Positions 1 through 6,367 of a stretch of DNA of 7,289 nucleotides are shown here, piece by piece. This DNA comes from CBETVX01 sp965539935 (GTDB lineage Bacteria > Bacillota > Clostridia > Peptostreptococcales > Caminicellaceae): assembly GCA_965539935.1 (NCBI GenBank), contig CBETVX010000087.1, positions 1 to 7,289 on the forward strand, given 5' to 3'. Under the pieces are notes generated by a model. The model was given only the letters and a program-made list of their open reading frames with translations, did not search any database and was not told where the DNA came from. Each line of letters opens with the position of its first letter. Position 1 is the first letter of the stretch. Made by a program: the position numbers and the translations under genes.

Positions 1-64
1 ATTCTATTTTAATTTATTTTTTCCTTTAATATTAAATTGTTGAACTTAAAAATTTATTTCCAGC

Positions 65-92
65 ATGACGAACGAAACGTCCCCTTGTCACG
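65..92 (-). repeat. Solitary REP-like repeat, inverted relative to the array at 7048-7125
   Basis: On the plus strand this stretch reads ATGACGAACGAAACGTCCCC followed by TTGTCACG. The minus strand of the right-hand array (7132 down to 7105) reads ATGACAAACGAAACGTCCCT followed by AAGTCACG, so 24 of 28 positions agree. The match includes the bases around the stop codon of the RAYT fragment there, so this is more than chance similarity in a short core. Only one copy is present on this side. It lies in otherwise gene-free sequence (1-165) downstream of the HAAS membrane protein gene. The relationship to RAYT elements is inferred from the right-hand array. Confidence 0.7.
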
Positions 93-165
93 CTCCTTGT
101 CAAGCTTGTCATCCGAGTCCTTCTAAGGCAATATCTAGTAAATCCAATTAAAAGAAAATTCCATA

Positions 166-828
166 TCACGCTTTTGCACTTACAATTTTCCAAATAATAA
201 AAATAAATAAGACGATTATTGCTGCTAGCCATAAAGAAATACTCACTACAATAGTTCTAAAGTATATGATATTCAATATTATTACGGAAAAAATAACTGC
301 AGTAATAAACCACGTTTTAAAAAAAGATACTATTTTCTTATCTTTCTTTTTGTCAAATGTTGTTTTAGTGACAACCCATACAACCACATTTGCTATGATG
401 ATAATTAAAAATGCATTTATAATGTTCCCAACTGTTAAAGTAAAATTAAACTGGTCTTTTTCTGAAATTAGGCTAATTATCAAATATTTAGCTAAAGCAA
501 TAACACCTAAAATCCATAGTACACTAAGAGATGAATCTACAAATTCTATTATCTTATCTTTTCTTGTCTTCCTAGGCATAACTTCGATAATCTCATCACA
601 GATTTCTTTATATCTACCTCCCATGACCTTTTTAATATTATCGCCCCGTTGCTGACCATCAATAATTAATTCAATAATATCTTCTCTTACAACTTCTTGA
701 TTATAATCTGTTAAATCAGAACCCCGTAAATAGACAACCATATTTGTATAAATTTCTTTGTTTTCATCGAAAATCTCTTTTTCCCTACTATTATTTTTCT
801 TTAATAATTTCTTCGTTAGTTTATTCAT
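166..828 (-). CDS. PadR-associated membrane protein with N-terminal HAAS/DUF1048-like domain
   Basis: A 220-residue protein. Residues about 27-83 are a soluble helical region with the pattern of the HAAS clan (DUF1048/DUF1700): an acidic helix (EDIIELIIDGQQRG), then KKVMGGRYKEICDEI, resembling the usual 'lG.Dv..Fcdel' ending. Four hydrophobic segments follow at roughly 100-121, 133-154, 172-190 and 194-216, with a lysine-rich loop (158-165) between the second and third, so it should be an integral membrane protein with a cytoplasmic N-terminus. The ATG at 828 overlaps the end of the padR gene by 8 bp and has a GGAGGG site 7 bp upstream, which indicates translational coupling. HAAS proteins are habitually encoded beside PadR regulators and are thought to act with them in sensing or signalling at the membrane; the ligand here is unknown. 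The protein looks complete. Family assignment is by pattern only. Confidence 0.8.
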   Translation of the reverse strand: MNKLTKKLLKKNNSREKEIFDENKEIYTNMVVYLRGSDLTDYNQEVVREDIIELIIDGQQRGDNIKKVMGGRYKEICDEIIEVMPRKTRKDKIIEFVDSSLSVLWILGVIALAKYLIISLISEKDQFNFTLTVGNIINAFLIIIIANVVVWVVTKTTFDKKKDKKIVSFFKTWFITAVIFSVIILNIIYFRTIVVSISLWLAAIIVLFIFIIWKIVSAKA

Positions 829-1153
829 TATCTTGCCCTCCCATTAATAATTGATTAACAGCATGATATAGCTCTTGCCAATTATCTTTAAACTGGTTTA
901 ACTTAGCAACTCCTTTTTCAGTTAAATGATAATATTTGCGTTTTGGTCCACTATTAGAGTCTTGTAAAGTAGCTTTTACAAGTTCATTTTTCTGCAAGCG
1001 TAAAATAATAGGATATATTGTCCCTTCAGATATTATCCCAAATCCATATTCTGCTAATTGTTTTGAAATTTCATATGCATAAGTCTCCCGTTTCCGAATT
1101 ATTTCTAAGATGCATCCTTCTAACACACCTTTTAGCATTTGTGAAGGAATCAT
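821..1153 (-). CDS. PadR family transcriptional regulator
   Basis: A 110-residue winged-helix repressor. The N-terminus IPSQMLKGVLEGCILEII, followed by ETYAYEISKQL and then ISEGTIYPIILRLQKNELV, is the classic PadR domain: the 'Y.YEI...L' helix and the 'G.iYp.L.rLe..g.v' recognition helix. GPKRKYYHLTEKG forms the wing. It continues into a short C-terminal helix (about 85-105), as in small PadR subfamily-2 proteins that dimerise through it. I chose the ATG at 1153 because AGGAGG sits 7 bp upstream; the adjacent ATG at 1156 is possible with shorter spacing. A TTG further upstream (1186) lies inside the operator and is rejected. It is first in an operon with the HAAS membrane protein. The promoter is buried in a long palindrome, so autorepression is very likely. 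The inducing signal is not evident. Confidence 0.93.
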   Translation of the reverse strand: MIPSQMLKGVLEGCILEIIRKRETYAYEISKQLAEYGFGIISEGTIYPIILRLQKNELVKATLQDSNSGPKRKYYHLTEKGVAKLNQFKDNWQELYHAVNQLLMGGQDNE

Positions 1154-1170
1154 CATAAATCCTCCTTTCT

Positions 1171-1214
1171 GTATCTTGTAATACAATGTACTGTTATATT
1201 GTATTGCAAGATAC
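1171..1214. promoter_or_regulatory. Probable PadR operator (17-bp inverted repeat)
   Basis: The left arm GTATCTTGTAATACAAT (1171-1187) and right arm ATTGTATTGCAAGATAC (1198-1214) are inverted repeats matching at 16 of 17 positions, separated by 10 bp. The palindrome covers the -10 box and the expected transcription start of the padR promoter and ends 4 bp before the ribosome binding site. PadR proteins are dimers that bind such dyads and repress their own gene, so this is the most likely operator. That PadR binds here is inferred. Confidence 0.8.
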
Positions 1215-1226
1215 CTCCTCTGTCAA
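1198..1226 (-). promoter_or_regulatory. Sigma-A-type promoter of the padR-HAAS operon
   Basis: On the minus strand TTGACA (1221-1226) is followed after exactly 17 bp by TACAAT (1198-1203), one mismatch from consensus. Transcription would start near 1190 and give a leader of roughly 37 nt before the padR ATG. The -10 box lies in the right arm of the operator, so bound repressor should block polymerase. Confidence 0.85.
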
Positions 1227-1310
1227 GAATCCTTTCTCCCACTATAAATGCTCATACTCTTCTCAATAAATTAATTTTCTGATGAACTATTTAATAATAC
1301 TTTCTATTTA

Positions 1311-1349
1311 AAAAAACGCCAACCAAGGAAATTTTTCTCCTGATTAGCG
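1311..1349 (-). terminator. Rho-independent terminator ending minus-strand transcription from the right
   Basis: Read on the minus strand, CGCTAATCAGG pairs with CCTTGGTTGGCG through an 11-bp stem containing three G-U pairs, and is followed directly by TTTTTT (1316-1311). It is oriented to stop transcripts arriving from the 1766-6880 gene cluster before they enter the padR operon. On the plus strand the poly-A lies on the wrong side for termination. Confidence 0.65.
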
Positions 1350-1565
1350 GTCAACTCCATGTCTTATATCTCTATATCAATTTCAACTCCTGATTTGATT
1401 TCAAATATCACCATATAAACATAATACTAATAATAATCACCAGTTTTTATATCTATTTAATCCCCACAACCCTATGAATGTAATCTATTATGTCGACTTG
1501 ACCCCATCACTTTCAGGACAATTGATATGTTATCGGAAACAATAAAAAGAAGGATTTCCCGACAT

Positions 1566-1751
1566 TTAGGAAAGTTCAATGTCTGAAAACCCTTTATTTA
1601 TAGCCATTTGCAATCCTTCTATTGCTACACCCTTGATATCAATACTACTGTCTCCACATGGCTCGAGAGGATAGAATTGATGTCATTTGAGTGTGCCCGT
1701 TCTCGGAAACATATCCACTACGTTTTTGGTACTATCGGTAGGCAGGAACAT
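1566..1751 (-). pseudogene. Possible decayed coding remnant with an in-frame TGA
   Basis: A minus-strand frame beginning MFLPTDSTKNVVDMF runs 22 codons to a TGA at 1683-1685. It continues in the same frame for 38 codons (containing PLEPCGDSSIDIKGVAIEGL and ending GFSDIELS) to a TAA at 1566-1568. The composition is protein-like with amphipathic character, but I recognise no family. It begins just after the stop of the 1766-2890 gene in a different frame, so it could be the continuation of that gene after a frameshift, or a separate dead gene. Chance cannot be excluded for so short a frame. Confidence 0.25.
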
Positions 1752-1765
1752 ATCAACATAAATGA

Positions 1766-2890
1766 TTACCCATTGATGATAATGGGTTTTCCATATTGCT
1801 CTGCCATTTCTATTACTCCAGCAAGATCAAGTCGTTCTTTTTTTATCAAAGCTCTAATAGGAGATTTGAAAAGTTCTACTAGCCTAAAATCTTGATGCAC
1901 TTCAATATCAGTTATATCTATGTGATCAATTAAGTTCGTTGCATACGCAGCCAATATACGAAAGTACTTATCAACTTCTAAATGCATTTCTGGGCATATA
2001 TCTTTTGCTGAATAAATAATATTATTCGGATATCTTTGTTTCAATTTCTCATAATCATTACATAAATCAAAACATATAACAGGAGTAAGGAAATATTTAT
2101 CCAATACAAGTTTATTACAATTCAACGTTGTCTTTATTTGAAGCTTTGCATTTTCTAAATATCCCATTTCGTCTATTCTTGCTTTAAGTTGTGTTAATAT
2201 ATTATCTTTTTTACACCAAGCAATATCTTTCGAAGTATGATTTGGGTTATAGTCTGGTACATTATAATGTTGATAAATACCTGTCTTCACATCTTTATAA
2301 ATAATATATTTAAATGATGTTGAAAAGGCAAAATAATCATCATAGTCTATGTCATCATACTCACTAAATACATTTTCCCTAAACATAGCTATATTGATGC
2401 ATGTTTTATTTATCTCAATATTATTAACACATCTATCAACAACCACACACTCTGCCACTTGTCCAAGTAATTGCATAATACACTTTGTATAATGATTAAT
2501 AATATTCCATGTTTTTTTATGCATATCATCTTTAATTTTATTAAAATCTTTTTCAAATTCTTTTTCATTAGGAAAAACAAACCATCTTAAATACCGTTTT
2601 GCCTTTTCCGTAGCCTTACTAGAAAAAGATTCAGTGTCTAACTGCATCTTTTTAAGGTACCATTGCAAATACCATGCAAGCTGTTCTGCATAATTTGAAA
2701 TTGGTATTTCGATATCTTTCTTTTTTACACTTTCTATACCATAAATCACCTTTTCACCATCTTTCCCTAAAAAATAAGGCTCAACACCAAAGTCTATTCT
2801 TGACACGTAAAAAGCAGAAAAAACATCTATATCCGTTAAAGTTGAAAGTACCACCAAACAACCGAACGAGGTATACAGATGCACTCTCAA
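1766..2890 (-). CDS. Unrecognised protein, 5' end truncated at the ISL3 junction
   Basis: The frame is 374 codons, but its only upstream start is a TTG at 2890 inside the antisense of the transposase gene. The first methionine after it is over 80 residues in, and no ribosome binding site is visible. The first 10-16 residues (MRVHLYTSFGCL) are the complement of the IS leader, and protein-like sequence seems to begin around TDIDVFSAFYVSRIDF. The native start has therefore been lost or replaced at the insertion-element junction. The body is soluble, rich in aromatic, Asp and Lys residues, with no signal peptide or membrane segment. A cysteine-containing central part (QVAECVVVDRCVN) and an acidic YDDIDYDDYF stretch are visible. 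I do not recognise the family. It lies downstream of the PD-(D/E)XK protein gene on the same strand, separated only by the IS, so it was probably the last gene of that operon. It ends GKPIIING at 1766. Confidence 0.6.
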   Translation of the reverse strand: MRVHLYTSFGCLVVLSTLTDIDVFSAFYVSRIDFGVEPYFLGKDGEKVIYGIESVKKKDIEIPISNYAEQLAWYLQWYLKKMQLDTESFSSKATEKAKRYLRWFVFPNEKEFEKDFNKIKDDMHKKTWNIINHYTKCIMQLLGQVAECVVVDRCVNNIEINKTCINIAMFRENVFSEYDDIDYDDYFAFSTSFKYIIYKDVKTGIYQHYNVPDYNPNHTSKDIAWCKKDNILTQLKARIDEMGYLENAKLQIKTTLNCNKLVLDKYFLTPVICFDLCNDYEKLKQRYPNNIIYSAKDICPEMHLEVDKYFRILAAYATNLIDHIDITDIEVHQDFRLVELFKSPIRALIKKERLDLAGVIEMAEQYGKPIIING

Positions 2891-3727
2891 TTTAACAATA
2901 TTCTACTTGATTTACCAGAACTAAATATAGGCCATATTCAAAGAGAAAAAGCACAAACAAGTAGTCAACTTATCTTAGGTATAGATGATTTCGCTATTCG
3001 CAAAGGACATACCTACAACACAGGTCTTCACGATTTACGAGGAGAAACCTTTCTGGATGTGATTCCCGGTCGAACGTTAGAAGATCTACGTTCGTATTAT
3101 CTTTTACATCCTGAATGGGCAGCTCTTCAACCAACGGCAGTCGTTATGGATTTGGCAAAAGGCTATCATACTTTTGTCAAAGAGGTTTATCCTTCAGCCA
3201 TTCGTATCGCTGACCGTTTTCATGTCAATCGGTACGTAACAGAAGCTTTACAACTCGTTCGGAAGCAGGTACAAAAGACCCTTTCTTCCCGTGCACGTCA
3301 ACGGCTTAAACAGCATCATCGCGTTCTTGGCAAACGTCGGGATCAACTATCAGATGACGAACAAACTCTTGTCAGGCAATTGCTTCATTATTCCGATGTG
3401 TTACAAGAAGTGTACGAATGGAAAGAAGCGTTTATCAAATGGTACGACTGCAGTTCTACTTATGAATATGCCCAACTTGGATTCATCTGTTGGCTTAACC
3501 AAGGGAAACAAATTGATCATGTTGCCGTACAAGACTGTCTAAAAACGATGACCAATTGGCAGGAAGAAATCTGTAACTATCATCGCCTTCGTTTTACAAA
3601 TGCAGCAGTTGAAGGGAAGAACAATAAAATTAAAGCACTACAACGTCGTCATTACTTTACACGAAATCCCAAGCATTACAAACAGCGAATTTTACTGGAG
3701 TGTAACGAGGAACTGATAAGTAGTTAA
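2879..3727 (+). pseudogene. ISL3 family transposase with an internal deletion
   Basis: A 282-codon frame, against roughly 400 or more residues in the family. The first 20 residues (MHSQFNNILLDLPELNIGHI) look like the true N-terminus of an ISL3 transposase, and a good ribosome binding site (GAGG, 7 bp upstream) supports the ATG at 2879. The zinc-ribbon cysteines and helix-turn-helix that should follow are absent; no CxxC pair exists in the protein. The sequence jumps by about residue 30 to the catalytic domain LILGIDDFAIRKGHTY. The DDE triad is visible: D36 (GIDDF), D91 (VVMDLAKGY) and E245 (NAAVEGKNN), with ADRFHVNRY at 112-119. The reading frame is kept, so a protein could be made, but without its DNA-binding region it should not recognise the ends. 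The deletion is inferred from family architecture. Confidence 0.8.
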
Positions 3728-3740
3728 AGTTAGTCAAGAA

Positions 3741-3759
3741 CATGTTTTGGTGAAGACCC
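3741..3759 (-). repeat. Right terminal inverted repeat of the ISL3 element
   Basis: Read from outside inward on the minus strand this is GGGTCTTCACCAAAACATG, beginning with the GGnTCTTC-type end usual for ISL3 elements, 15 bp after the transposase stop. The partner repeat at the left end is not present in the window. The 8-bp target duplication expected for the family therefore cannot be checked. Confidence 0.7.
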
Positions 3760-3781
3760 AAAAATAATTTAAATTATTTTT
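3760..3781. repeat. Perfect 22-bp AT palindrome abutting the IS end
   Basis: The sequence AAAAATAATTT is followed immediately by its exact reverse complement, giving a 22-bp dyad that starts at the first base outside the right terminal repeat. It contains the stop codon of the nuclease gene (3769-3771). It could be the preferred AT-rich insertion target or a weak termination structure of the nuclease gene. It has no GC stem, so termination would be inefficient. Confidence 0.6.
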
Positions 3782-5397
3782 ACAGGACGAACCACATTAT
3801 CATCTTCATCATTTATTAGTTTTCCTTCTAAATATTTATCAAATATTCCTAGAGAAAGAAATGTAACAACTCCATCATCATCTTGAATTTCCAATTCTAT
3901 TGGTTTTGAAGAAAGGAAAATCAAATGCACTTTTATTTCCTCATCCACACCGATAAATTCTTTTACTTTCTTAGGTTCTGAAAGTACAAGGTCATATCTC
4001 CTTCTGCAACGGTCATAATACCCATCTTGCTCAAATAGCTTTTTATAGTCTGTAACCATTCCACTTGAGTTTAATGAGTCAGAAAAATACTTTGCTTCGA
4101 TTAAAAAAAGCTCTTTGGTATCTTCTGTGTAATATATAACATCAAAATCACCATAATCTATTTCTCGATCACCAAATATTCTTTGATATTTTACATCTTT
4201 TTCATCAATCTTTGATGTATAGTGGTTGTTAAGTTTCTCTCTAATTTTATCAATTAAAATATCAGAAAGTTCTTTATTTCGCCTTCCCATGGCATTAGTA
4301 AGATTATCTGAATCGTTGGTATAACACATACCGCCATTGCTAAAATATGATACCCATAATTGCTTCGCTTGTTCAATTGCTCCATATGAAATTAAGATAT
4401 TTCCATCTTCTAAACCTAAAAAAGGTCTAAGTTCATGACGGAATTTATTTGTTCCAATTACCCAAATGATATCTTCTTTCTTCCTCAATTGACTTTTCAC
4501 TTTATCTTTTGTTAAAACAAAGCCTTCATAAAAGGCTCTCCCGTCAATTTGGGGTTTTGTATAATTCTCCACTAAATAAATAAAATACTCTTTGCTAATC
4601 ACTGTTAATGACTTTTCATCACCACGTAACAGGTCATCTTGAAATCCCTTTAAAGCTGCTAAAAACAGTAAAAATTCCACATCATACTCTTTGAAAAAGC
4701 CCTTACCGAATGCAGTATTATTCGCTTCCCTAGTCAGTGGAGTTTCTACTAGTATGTTCTGATTTCCTGTAATTGCTGTATTAAAAAATATTATAGGGTG
4801 GTACTTTAATACTTCGGCAGGTGAATAATCATAAGGATTTACTTCCAAACCATAATATAGCTCTTGAGAACCAATATTTTTAGATAGTGTTAAGAGGGAA
4901 ACGCCTTGAGAAGCAAGACCATATAAATATAAGTCTAACAGCAAATCAAAATCCATCTTAAATCCTCTATCTTTTGCCTTGGACATTGTATCAGTATAAT
5001 GCTGATATAATACGCAATTTTCTATCCACACATTGCAAGCATCAATGATGTTCCTCATTATATTTCTATTTTGAATAAATGTGTCCGTTAAATCGTTATC
5101 ATCAATATTAATGCTTACAAATTTACTCCGTGCTTCTTTTTCCCGCAAGTAAAAATAATGCACTTCGTCAAAAATGTAATATAATTTCATAAACATATCA
5201 TATGAGTTTTCATGTTTTAACTTATTTACCATTCGCTTTTGGATTGTTGTGATAACGTTAAGTAGGAGTTTCAGTGCCTCATCTCGATTATCAATAACCA
5301 GCTTATGTTCTCCAAAGAACTCTTTATATCTATTTTCTACCTTATCTATTGGAACCCCCATACTTCTCCAAAAAGGTCTTGTTTGAAAAATAAACAT
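3769..5397 (-). CDS. Putative defence-associated protein with C-terminal PD-(D/E)XK nuclease-like domain
   Basis: A 542-residue soluble protein. Residues 1-370 are mostly helical with no family I can name. Residues about 370-500 look like a PD-(D/E)XK nuclease fold: a helix with NKELSDILIDKI (374-385), then IDYGDFDVIYY with D417 and D419, a turn, and the strand LFLIEAKYF carrying E434 and K436, which gives the D-(n)-ExK signature. A helix (GYYDRCRRRYDLVL, 459-472) and a further strand (KVHLIFLSS) follow. The ATG at 5397 has GAGGAG 11 bp upstream and no alternative in-frame start before a stop codon. It lies 64 bp downstream of the broken DUF262/HNH gene on the same strand, so the two are probably co-transcribed, and that setting suggests a nucleic-acid-cleaving role in phage or plasmid defence. 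The stop is 10 bp from the ISL3 end, so the C-terminus appears natural. Nuclease activity and target are inferred. Confidence 0.75.
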   Translation of the reverse strand: MFIFQTRPFWRSMGVPIDKVENRYKEFFGEHKLVIDNRDEALKLLLNVITTIQKRMVNKLKHENSYDMFMKLYYIFDEVHYFYLREKEARSKFVSINIDDNDLTDTFIQNRNIMRNIIDACNVWIENCVLYQHYTDTMSKAKDRGFKMDFDLLLDLYLYGLASQGVSLLTLSKNIGSQELYYGLEVNPYDYSPAEVLKYHPIIFFNTAITGNQNILVETPLTREANNTAFGKGFFKEYDVEFLLFLAALKGFQDDLLRGDEKSLTVISKEYFIYLVENYTKPQIDGRAFYEGFVLTKDKVKSQLRKKEDIIWVIGTNKFRHELRPFLGLEDGNILISYGAIEQAKQLWVSYFSNGGMCYTNDSDNLTNAMGRRNKELSDILIDKIREKLNNHYTSKIDEKDVKYQRIFGDREIDYGDFDVIYYTEDTKELFLIEAKYFSDSLNSSGMVTDYKKLFEQDGYYDRCRRRYDLVLSEPKKVKEFIGVDEEIKVHLIFLSSKPIELEIQDDDGVVTFLSLGIFDKYLEGKLINDEDDNVVRPVKII

Positions 5398-5461
5398 ATT
5401 TCTATTTTCTCCTCAAATATTGAAATTTCGCACCTCGCTTGATTTATCTATTCACATGTAA

Positions 5462-5818
5462 TTACCCTAACAGCTCACGTATCCTTTCTGTAAGTATAGC
5501 CTTTCTTTTCTCGTAAAATATTTCAAAGTCCTCTATTTCAAGTGATACATCTTTCGGAATCATGGCTTGTTTACAAAACTCCGCTTTTTGCTCGTCGTTC
5601 ATATCGTTATAATAATCAACAAGGCGCATATCATTCTTGCTACCATTACTTCTGCCTTCAAGTAGATGCAAATTAGGCAGACGATTTCGCATACCACGCC
5701 ATCTTTTCCAATCTTCCATACTAACAGAAATCGGTTTGCTGCCGTTAAACCTGCTCTCTGGATGCAAATGATCTTGCTCGTACTTGAAATTTTCGATTGA
5801 TGATGTTTTTGATTTCAA
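5462..5818 (-). pseudogene. C-terminal HNH part of a broken DUF262 gene
   Basis: This 118-codon frame opens only with a TTG and has no ribosome binding site. It overlaps the DUF262 N-terminal frame by 74 bp in another phase. Its content is the HNH-type C-terminal domain of GmrSD/SspE-like proteins: YEQDHLHPESRF (13-24, D16/H17/H19), then RNRLPNLHLLEGRSNGSKND (44-63) with conserved Asn and His, and a helical tail ending RIRELLG. In the intact family this domain follows the DUF262 domain in one chain. Here a deletion has brought the two parts together out of frame. Independent translation is unlikely, so I treat it as the 3' piece of one pseudogene spanning 5462-6353. Confidence 0.8.
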
Positions 5819-6353
5819 ATTGTGTGGGACTTAACCTTCCGATTTTTTCACTAAACTTAATGTCAAATTTCTTACTGTTATACTCTTCTTCATCCACAGA
5901 AATTTTGTTTTTGTTCAGCTCTATTAATAGTTTGGTAACAAGCCTGTCCCCGGATTTCTTCCTTGCATAATTCGGACGGATATACCCTTCTCCAAACAGT
6001 GATAAGTACAAAGAAGTTAATCTCTGCTGTCCATCCAGCACCGCTGTATCAGTATTCATAACATTAATGCTGGTTAATTCATAATTTACGCTGTCAGCCT
6101 GTTTTCTACTGTCAAAAGTTACTTCAGATAAAAAGTTACAGAAATAGGTATCCCACGTTACATTAGAATCATCAACGTGCCAGAACAGAAATGTAGCAAT
6201 AGGATAATCTAATAATATTGAATCCCATAATTTCTCTATTTGCTCCATACTCCATACAAACTGCCTTTGAAATGCAGGCATTACATATTTTCCGTCTCTG
6301 ATGTTCTGTAAAGCCTTGTATATTGTGATGCTGTTCTCTATTAATTTACTCAT
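5745..6353 (-). pseudogene. N-terminal DUF262 (GmrSD-like) domain of a broken gene
   Basis: A 202-codon frame with an excellent ribosome binding site (AAAGGGGGC) before the ATG at 6353, 14 bp after the upstream gene. It carries the hallmark DUF262 motifs: MPAFQRQFVW (25-34) and VLDGQQRLTSL (105-115). DUF262 is a ParB-like nucleotide-binding domain, and in GmrSD, BrxU and SspE it drives cleavage of modified or phage DNA together with a C-terminal HNH domain. After about FEIKNII (179-185) the frame becomes Arg-rich non-homologous sequence (VRARSFASREQV), because the HNH domain continues in the other phase at 5462-5818. Together the pieces give about 310 residues, whereas family members are usually around 550 or more, so some 200 codons have been deleted between them. 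A truncated DUF262 domain could still be translated; its function is doubtful. Confidence 0.85.
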
Positions 6354-6367
6354 ATTCGTTGCCCCCT

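Larger units (their letters stand above)
1227..1765. other. Gene-poor stretch between the padR promoter and the 1766-2890 gene
   Basis: About 540 bp with no intact gene. It holds the terminator at 1311-1349 and, on the minus strand, several short frames that look like protein ends but are interrupted: one at 1566-1751 (listed separately) and a tiny frame ending in IDYIHRVVGIK near 1460-1500. I see no tRNA, riboswitch or CRISPR structure. The scattered short frames suggest decayed coding sequence, possibly leftovers of the right-hand gene cluster. That is an inference. Confidence 0.5.
2864..3759 (+). mobile_element. ISL3-family insertion sequence, left end missing and internally deleted
   Basis: The element contains an ISL3 transposase gene and a right terminal inverted repeat at 3741-3759 (GGGTCTTCACCAAAACATG read inward). 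No matching left terminus is found in the sequence upstream of the transposase, where only a short leader with a GAGG ribosome binding site (2868-2871) precedes the start. Intact ISL3 elements are usually 1.2-1.6 kb; about 0.9 kb remains. The left boundary is approximate and could lie anywhere from about 2845 to 2864. It separates the nuclease gene at 3769 from the truncated gene at 1766-2890. With one end missing, autonomous movement is not expected. Confidence 0.8.

Noticed and set aside
32..232. Minus-strand 66-codon frame
   Set aside because: It runs through the REP-like repeat and into the 3' end of the HAAS gene in another frame, with no protein-like pattern or ribosome binding site.
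266..655. Plus-strand 129-codon frame
   Set aside because: It is antisense to the HAAS membrane protein gene and its hydrophobicity mirrors those membrane segments; no ribosome binding site.
1154..1186. Longer PadR start at a TTG (MYYKIQKGGF...)
   Set aside because: That start lies inside the operator just after the expected transcription start, and it would translate through the AGGAGG site; the ATG at 1153 fits PadR N-termini and the ribosome binding site.
1490..1600. Possible second insertion-sequence end (CTTGACCCCATCACTTTC region)
   Set aside because: It resembles IS termini superficially, but no inverted partner, transposase remnant or target duplication could be found in the window.
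1608..1895. Plus-strand 95-codon frame
   Set aside because: Antisense to the end of the 1766-2890 gene and to the decayed remnant; low-complexity composition and no start signal.
2674..2895. Plus-strand 73-codon frame leading into the IS
   Set aside because: Shadow of the truncated minus-strand gene; the transposase has its own ribosome binding site and ATG at 2879 in another frame.
5745..5818. Programmed frameshift joining DUF262 and HNH parts
   Set aside because: No slippery heptamer with a structure is apparent, and the middle of the protein is missing, so a deletion explains the frame change better.
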